Of a stretch of DNA of 64,000 nt, positions 58,680 to 64,000 are shown one piece after another; position 1 is the stretch's first letter, and each line of letters opens with the position of its first letter. Origin of the DNA: Cyclospora cayetanensis (Eukaryota; Apicomplexa; Conoidasida; Eucoccidiorida; Eimeriidae). The notes beneath the pieces were generated by a model. That model had not been told where the DNA came from. It did not search any database and worked only from the letters and a program-made list of their open reading frames with translations. A program made the translations under genes and the position numbers. The stretch covers positions 1 to 64,000 of the forward strand of contig NW_020312127.1 in NCBI RefSeq assembly GCF_002999335.1, given 5' to 3'.

Positions 58680-59531
58680 ATGGAGGAGGAAGAGGGCGTC
58701 CAGACTGTTCTCATTGGAGGAGTTGCTGTAGAGTCGAAGCCGCAGCGCCGGAGGCAGAAACCAAATACTTGGAGCGACAATGCAGCAATACCTCTAGCGA
58801 ACGTGGCAGCAGATTCGGCAGCAGCTGGGGGGGCAGAAGCCGTCGAGAGCGAAGACTTTTCCTTCACACCCGAGCTTCAGTTTTCCCTCGTTCCCAGAGA
58901 CGACCACAGCAGCATTCCCACAACCACTGCCGCCCAAGCCATGGGTAACAGTTCGTCGTGTGGATTCGAATACCAGGATCACACAGCGGACATAATCGTC
59001 CATGCAGTGGCTCGTTCTCTTAAGGGCGTGCTCAGTTTCCTCTCATTTGGACTTTTCAATTACATGACTGATCTAGCGTCCGTGGAGCCACGATGCTGCT
59101 GCCCTCTGACTGCAAGAGGCACTGACCTCTCAGGCCTTCTTTTCGACTTCCTGAATGAAATGCACGCTCTTTATGGGGAGCAGTATTTCATTGGGTGCAG
59201 CATAAAGGGGCTTAGGATCTATCGAGGGACGGATCCAGCAGGGGCAGAGGAAAACCAACTGCGAGAATTCCTATTTGCGACGTGTCAGGTGTATGGAGAA
59301 GTATTTGATTCAAGGAAGCATTCCCAAGGCACTGAAATCAAAGCGGTTACAATGCATCAAATGCGGTTGCTGCTGACGCAACAACAGGAACACCGAAAAC
59401 AGCACCAGCGGGCTGATGATGAATGGGTTGTGTTAGAGGATCTGGCGAGCCTTTCCAATATCGAGGCGCTCTCCACAGCCCTACAGGATGAGTCAAAACG
59501 TATCGAGGCATATGTCGTCCTGGATATATAA
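58680..59531 (+). CDS. Archease (RtcB ligase activator)
   Basis: Archease speeds guanylylation and turnover of the RtcB-type RNA ligase that joins tRNA exons. One exon, 283 aa, about twice the usual 140-165 aa. Residues 1-95 are an acidic/Ala-rich extension. The domain starts at FEYQDHTADIIVHAVARSL, with the invariant Asp-His-Thr-Ala-Asp, then FNYMTD, LLFDFLNEMHALY, the GTEIKAVT strand preceded by KHSQ (family KHPQG), and the C-terminal VLDI that closes the fold and carries the metal-binding Asp. Between GTEIKAVTMHQM and the final strand there is a 45-50 residue polar insertion (QQQEHRKQHQ and later) not found in usual archeases. All expected metal ligands appear present. The gene is intronless. 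Confidence 0.9.
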   Translation: MEEEEGVQTVLIGGVAVESKPQRRRQKPNTWSDNAAIPLANVAADSAAAGGAEAVESEDFSFTPELQFSLVPRDDHSSIPTTTAAQAMGNSSSCGFEYQDHTADIIVHAVARSLKGVLSFLSFGLFNYMTDLASVEPRCCCPLTARGTDLSGLLFDFLNEMHALYGEQYFIGCSIKGLRIYRGTDPAGAEENQLREFLFATCQVYGEVFDSRKHSQGTEIKAVTMHQMRLLLTQQQEHRKQHQRADDEWVVLEDLASLSNIEALSTALQDESKRIEAYVVLDI

Positions 59532-60190
59532 ACAGTCGACCTTGTATTCAAGGCCACAAATAGCCAGTAATAGCACTTGCCGCTATTGCCCCTTGCATTC
59601 TTTAGTACAAAACCCACAAACCGTGTGCAGTGCTGCACTTGCTGCTGCAGAAATACAAAACAGTGATGCGCCTTCGCAGTGCCAAGCACATCTCAAACAA
59701 CAAAGTAGGGGCTTCCATAGTCAGCTCACGTGCAGATACACTTCAGAATACCTCCCTTTCCTCGGTCACTGGAGACATTACGCTACCGTTACACCACACC
59801 ACGTGCACCTCCACTAACTGCAACAGCTTTTCTTGCCCATGAAAGCTGGGGTTCACAAATACCCTCGAGCGCCCATAAGGCGCAGTGCGAGTAGTTGTCA
59901 CTGCCCAACTGCGGCAGCCCTTTCTGACTCCATCACGATTGTGTGGGGAGACGCATATTCCATGAAGTAACGGCTTTATCAACGTGCCACGCTTCTGTTC
60001 AAGTGTCTGTACACTGGGATTGCATGCACTGCAGAAAACAAAGTGCTGCGACTGCTGCATCCACCGCAGATCTTGTTCACAGCATCTACTAGCAGGCGCT
60101 GTGCGGTTCACCACAGGCCGCTCGCAGCAGATCTCAGTACCAAACAAACTTTTGGCCAAAAGGATGCATATATATATATATATATGTGCC
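59532..60190. other. Intergenic region between archease and the b5-domain gene
   Basis: The spacer lies between convergent genes and should hold their 3' untranslated regions. No gene was supported; the only structured element is the (AT)n run at its right end. Confidence 0.45.
60168..60185. repeat. (AT)n microsatellite
   Basis: Nine AT dinucleotides immediately downstream of the stop of the minus-strand cytochrome-b5-domain gene. Simple repeat in its presumed 3' untranslated region. Confidence 0.8.
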
Positions 60191-62365
60191 CTAGGCATCT
60201 GCCTCGGGCATGTGCCTGTTATCTTCGTCCTCTGCTAGTGCCTCTCCTGCTCTGAGTCCACCCAGTTTCTCTGGGCGGCATCTGTTGCATCCCGCATCTT
60301 TGAGGGTCTTAAACGCCTGCTGTTGCTGCTGCAACAGCAGCCATGACTGTTGGTACGAGTGTTCATGCTGCATGTCTGGTTGGTGCTTTTGCATATACTG
60401 CAGCAAGAACTGTTCTTTCAATTCGGCCAGCCGTTGCTGCTTGCTGTCCGTCCACCCAGCGCACGATTCAGAAACCCCTACCAGGAAGCCTCTCCAGAGG
60501 CACCTGCCACAGCGGGTGTGGAAGAGGAAGTCTCTGGTGCAGTCTTGAGCCAAGTGTTTGAGAAGGCATGTGTCGCCTCCCGGGTGTCTTCCCAGCAAGC
60601 CATTAATCTTGTAGACCTTCTTGTTCGCATAGAGCAAGAGGGAACCCAACAAAAAGTGTCTGTACACCTGGCATGGAGTAAAAGATGGCAGATCTCCTCT
60701 GCCCCCACTGCTGCTGCTGCTGTGCGGGAGAGGAAACTCAGCTCTACCACTGCCCGCCAGCGTTCCACGTCCAACAAGCCACCGCATCACAAAATCGTAA
60801 GCCATTCGGATACTGCTGCGACTGTCACTTTCCCGCTTCTGGTCATCTTCCTCCAGTCCCCGTACACTGCGATGGAGGCACTGCGCTCTGCAACGGTATC
60901 GGCAGCACTTTTGCAAAGGGCGGCGGCAAGACGGCCTGTGGTGCTGTTGCTCCTCCTGCTCCTGCTGTGCAGTCGCCGCTGCTGCAGGATACGGAGCAAT
61001 CCTGCAACTGCTGCTGTGGCAGCAACGTTCGATATTTCTGCAGCACACGCCAGGATTGGAGCGCTCCAACTCCTCTTGCCGCCGCTGCTCTGACAACACA
61101 CACCTTTGCTCCTCGAGGTGCTCATGAGGCGACAGGGAAAATATATCTGCAAGAGCACTCAGCAGCGTCTGTTGATGCTGCTCCTGCGGGAGAAGCCGTT
61201 CCTCAGGCAGCTGCCTGTGCATGCGGCTCGGCACTTCGTCTTCCAAGCAGCAGCGCCCTTTCTGCTGAGCAGCAGCAGCAGCTGCCGCTGCTGCAGCTAC
61301 TGCAGGCAGACCAGCTACTGCTGCCGCTTCAGCGGCAGGCGCAGCAGCAGCCGCTGCCGCAACGGCGGCAACAACGACGCAAGTAGACGCACGACGAGGA
61401 AGAGATTCAACGGGGACCTCTTCGATTTCATTCTTCCCGAGCTGCCTCGGGCATGCTGTTGGCGATGCTGCGCTTTTCTTCCACCCAGACTCATGCGCCG
61501 CAGCCACATGATGAGCGCCTGCAGCAGCAGCAGCTGCTGCTGCTACATTGTAGCGAGCTACCACCTCTACGCCAGGATCAGCAGCAAGGGCAGCCTCTGC
61601 GGCATGCGCGGCAGCGGCTTCAGACTTACAAAAGCAGCAGGCACAGCAGTCGCAGCAGCACAGTCCCCACAGCTGCATGCGAAAGCGCTGCCGTCGAGGA
61701 AGACAGCGCAGGCAACGGCTGTTGCTACAAAAGTCTGCACAGATCTGGCAAGCGTCACAAGCAACTGCAGCTGCTGCTGCGGCAGCCGCTGTAGCTGCTC
61801 CTTCTGTCTCGCTCACGAGGATCTCTCGTGCAGCTGGATGCGCGAAAAGCTCCTTCGCTGCCCCTAGGGTACTACCTATGGGTGCAGTGGACGAAGCCGC
61901 CATTGATATATCAGCCGCTTCTGTTATATCCTGGCCGTCAGTGACTGCTATGACGTCGAGAGGCACTGAGTCGTCTGGTGTCGCTCTTGCTGCTGCTGCT
62001 TCTTGAGCTTCCACACCACAAACTCCTGCTGCTGCTGTTGCCGCTGCAGTGCTTGCAGTGCCCAAAATGCATGACTCTTCTGGATGCAGCGTTGCTGCCG
62101 AAGGCTGTGCTGGATTTGACGGCCTTGCTGCCTTCGCTGCCGTCGCAGATGCTTCCTTTGGGGGGGCGGCTTCACGCGTAGCATCTGCAGCGCCTGCCGT
62201 TCCATCCCCCCCGATCCAGTGTGACATCTTCTCCTTCGAGATTGCTGTCATTCGCGCTGCTGCTGCTCGGGTTGCTGCTGCTGCTCGGGTTGCTGCTGCT
62301 GCTCGGGTTGCTGCTGCTCTGCCACAATGCGCTGTACGTCGGTCCACCCACAGAAGCCGTAGCAC
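60191..62365 (-). CDS. Cytochrome b5-like heme-binding domain protein with poly-Ala tracts
   Basis: 724 aa in one exon. Residues about 570-645 form a b5 domain: FTPCQVYRHF, then KVYKINGLLGRHPGGD with the first axial His594, then DCTRDFLFHT with the second axial His, and WRGFLVG closing the fold. Both heme ligands are kept, so electron transfer or redox function is plausible. The roughly 550 residue N-terminal part is mostly low complexity: R-A-A-A-A-T hexapeptide repeats near the start, several poly-Ala runs, and a Cys-rich patch (CCCDCCACCFCKSE) near residue 240. A Gln-rich C-terminal coil (WLLLQQQQQAF) follows the domain. The start ATG at 62365 is not certain; 62251 is an alternative, and an upstream minus-strand open segment at 62615-62370 might be a 5' exon. 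No membrane anchor is evident. Confidence 0.75.
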   Translation of the reverse strand: MLRLLWVDRRTAHCGRAAATRAAAATRAAAATRAAAARMTAISKEKMSHWIGGDGTAGAADATREAAPPKEASATAAKAARPSNPAQPSAATLHPEESCILGTASTAAATAAAGVCGVEAQEAAAARATPDDSVPLDVIAVTDGQDITEAADISMAASSTAPIGSTLGAAKELFAHPAAREILVSETEGAATAAAAAAAAVACDACQICADFCSNSRCLRCLPRRQRFRMQLWGLCCCDCCACCFCKSEAAAAHAAEAALAADPGVEVVARYNVAAAAAAAAGAHHVAAAHESGWKKSAASPTACPRQLGKNEIEEVPVESLPRRASTCVVVAAVAAAAAAAPAAEAAAVAGLPAVAAAAAAAAAAQQKGRCCLEDEVPSRMHRQLPEERLLPQEQHQQTLLSALADIFSLSPHEHLEEQRCVLSEQRRQEELERSNPGVCCRNIERCCHSSSCRIAPYPAAAATAQQEQEEQQHHRPSCRRPLQKCCRYRCRAQCLHRSVRGLEEDDQKRESDSRSSIRMAYDFVMRWLVGRGTLAGSGRAEFPLPHSSSSSGGRGDLPSFTPCQVYRHFLLGSLLLYANKKVYKINGLLGRHPGGDTCLLKHLAQDCTRDFLFHTRCGRCLWRGFLVGVSESCAGWTDSKQQRLAELKEQFLLQYMQKHQPDMQHEHSYQQSWLLLQQQQQAFKTLKDAGCNRCRPEKLGGLRAGEALAEDEDNRHMPEADA
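62256..62320. repeat. 18 bp tandem repeat coding for RAAAAT units
   Basis: About three and a half copies of an 18 bp unit containing GCTGCTCGGGTTGCTGCT on the plus strand. On the minus strand they encode Arg-Ala-Ala-Ala-Ala-Thr at the N-terminus of the b5-domain protein. Units are nearly identical. Confidence 0.85.
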
Positions 62366-63529
62366 CCGCTTAACATTGCAAACGCAGCGGCATCACGGAT
62401 GCCTTATCCGATGATGCCCTGTAGCTACACTGTGGCATACTTGAAGCGTCAGAATGGCATCGCTGGAAGCTGCTGCCACAGCATGTTTCCCTGGATGTTC
62501 GGCCGCTCCTTCTGCTGCGGTTGTCGCTGGTGCTGCGTGCTCCTTCCACTCCTTCTTCTGCTCCTACCACTTCCTTCAGTTGCTCCTTCTGCCGAAAAGC
62601 CGTTTTCTCTGACAAAACTCCAGCGCTCAGGCTCTTGGTCTTGGCTCGTCCTTCACCTGCCGTGCGCTCGCCTCCGCCTCTTCTGTTGCATGCCCAGACG
62701 GGTAATACTTCCTTGGCCGCGGTGCCTCAGGAGAAGTGCAGCGAATGTGGGGTTCCTTACGGTGGTATACAGACGCAAAGAAGGAAATTTTAATATGGAA
62801 TCTCAAAGAGTCCTCTAGCTATTGCCGCTGCTGCTGCAGCTACTGTCGCCGGTGCGGCTGGAGCGGTTGCTGCTGCGGCTATTGCTGACAGCAAGTCCCC
62901 AAACCACCGGGACGATGAAGAAATCAAAGCAGTCTCTGTAAAAGTGCCAATATGACTGAATGACTAAATAGTAATACCGGCGATTATGAGGCAGCAGCAG
63001 CAGCCTCAGCCATGCGGAGCAGCACGCCACTAGCAGTAGGGCTGTCTTTTTATCGAGAGCTGGTCATGCAGCAGTACTGTAGCATATAGCTCCATCTTGC
63101 TCTGTTAAATATATATTAAGTTTCTTCGTGTCATTGTGCTTGCCTCTAGCTGATCGATCACGTGCATAGAAATGTCTCTGGCTGCTGCTGCGGCAGCAGC
63201 AGCCACGCTTGCTCTTCGGTACAGCAACTGCGTGTCTAGTGTTTATACTTAGGAGCTCGACGTACAAAGCCCCCCAAAGATTGAGCCCACCCCGTTCCTG
63301 GTGGGAGCAGGTGCATGCACTGCAAACTGCACCCAAACCCTTGTTTTTTGACTGCGCGGCAGCCGAACTCAGTCAACAAAGACTGTATCTGCAGCCCTCT
63401 CTGCAGTTGCAGCAGTAGCAGCTCTGCCTTCACTACAGCTACCAGCCCCAAAGCGCAGCTACCAGAAGCGTGGGAGCAGTAAAGAGGGCCAGCGAGAGTC
63501 ACGGCGTCGGCAGTGGCTCTGTCAGCAGA
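62366..63529. other. Region between the divergent b5-domain and Vps53-like genes
   Basis: No firm gene. The minus-strand stretch 62615-62370 (KTAFRQKEQLKEVVGAEEG) may be a 5' exon of the b5-domain gene, but no splice pair fits cleanly. CTG/GCA-rich tracts at 62815-62880 and 63180-63205 are trinucleotide low complexity. The rest should contain the promoters of both genes. Confidence 0.35.
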
Positions 63530-64000
63530 ATGCCTGCAGCGACGATTGATCTTCGATCTGCCTCCTCCGAGATGCCACCTGACCAGCACACGCCAGTGGC
63601 GCTCCCCTCCCTGCCAGATGCTCCGCATTCCGCATCAGAGGCGCCTCGGCCTACGAGCCAGTTGCCGCTGCATCCTCTGGAGGTGCCTGTACACCCGGGC
63701 GATGAAAGCGAGGACGAGAGGAATATAAGGGAGTTGAACCAGCAGATCCAAACAACGGAAAGCATTTCACGCGTGGATGCCCGTCTTAGGGAGGTCGGTG
63801 GCGAGATTCAGCGCATAGAGGCCGAAATCCTTGCAGCAGTGCGGCAGCAAGCAGGCAAGCGACAGCAGCAGCTGCAGCAGCAGCAGCAGCAGCAGACTGC
63901 AGCACGTGTGCAGGAGCTGTTGCAGCTGTCTCGCTCTGCGCAGCAGGTTGCCGCGGCAAGCGACGAGGAAGCGGCTGCCCTCTGTTCCGACATCAAAATG
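63530..64000 (+). CDS. VPS53: Vps53-like GARP/EARP subunit, N-terminal part (runs off the window)
   Basis: Open from ATG 63530 to the window end, 157 codons seen. Vps53 is a subunit of the GARP tethering complex, which acts in retrograde transport from endosomes to the Golgi. After about 60 residues of Pro/Ser/Glu-rich lead, the segment IRELNQQIQTTESISRVDAR, then LREVGGEIQRIEAEILAAVRQQ, matches the usual Vps53 start (I..LFPtEqSL..iD......i..ld..I...vR.Q). A coiled coil interrupted by a poly-Gln run follows (QQQLQQQQQQQTAARVQELL) with AASDEEAAALCSDIK, matching the Vps53 AxxSExmvxEItxDIK pattern. The family call rests on this helical region only; another coiled-coil tether is possible. Confidence 0.6.
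   Translation, partial: MPAATIDLRSASSEMPPDQHTPVALPSLPDAPHSASEAPRPTSQLPLHPLEVPVHPGDESEDERNIRELNQQIQTTESISRVDARLREVGGEIQRIEAEILAAVRQQAGKRQQQLQQQQQQQTAARVQELLQLSRSAQQVAAASDEEAAALCSDIKM

Noticed and set aside
60350..61867. Several long plus-strand open frames of Cys/Ala/Leu-rich composition
   Set aside because: They are shadows of the b5-domain protein on the minus strand, caused by GCA/GCT repeats lacking stops in all frames.

Overview
This 64 kb window is nuclear DNA from an apicomplexan, most likely an eimeriid coccidian (Eimeria or Cyclospora type). The genes have many short exons separated by mostly 100-550 bp introns. Some genes carry long poly-Gln, poly-Ala and poly-Lys runs encoded by CAG/GCA/CTG/CTT trinucleotides, and degenerate TTTAGGG-like telomere-type sequence occurs inside the window. 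The best protein matches known from memory are apicomplexan, for example a Toxoplasma/Plasmodium-type purine nucleoside phosphorylase. I cannot tell Eimeria from Cyclospora by reading alone. No prokaryotic operons, CRISPR arrays or convincing tRNA/rRNA genes were seen.

Layout. Positions 1-18 kb hold two decayed Ty3/Gypsy-type LTR retrotransposon copies (minus strand 1-3990; plus strand about 13260-14490) and two purine nucleoside phosphorylase paralogues (plus 4939-6399; minus 16471-18123). An 11-exon aldehyde dehydrogenase (minus 7332-11901) lies between them. After a gene-poor stretch, 20.6-25.4 kb carries a 10-exon coiled-coil protein. Positions 25.6-39.1 kb form a trinucleotide-rich block. 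It contains a DDX47/Rrp3-type DEAD-box helicase (minus), a DnaQ-fold 3'-5' exonuclease-domain protein with a lost catalytic Asp (plus), two very small membrane ORFs, and a DDX24/Mak5-type DEAD-box helicase (minus). Next come an unrecognised two-exon gene (39.6-40.3 kb) and an intronless DUF676-type serine esterase (42.3-44.7 kb).

The 44.7-58.7 kb part is repeat-poor and rich in lineage-restricted small genes. These are two related Cys-rich proteins (46.9 and 49.8 kb), a Gln-rich two-exon protein, a small single-pass membrane protein, and an LSD1-type zinc-finger protein with an internal 28-residue repeat. From 58.7 kb the trinucleotide-rich style returns with archease, a poly-Ala cytochrome-b5-domain protein, and the start of a Vps53-like GARP subunit that runs off the window end.

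Functional links. The two helicases belong to families that act in nucleolar pre-rRNA processing (small and large subunit respectively). Archease is the activating partner of the RtcB tRNA/RNA ligase. The phosphorylases belong to purine salvage, the only purine source in apicomplexans. No operon-like co-regulation can be claimed. Exon models were built by hand by matching splice sites, reading-frame phase and family conservation; every internal junction listed keeps phase. Transcript data would be needed for first and last exons.
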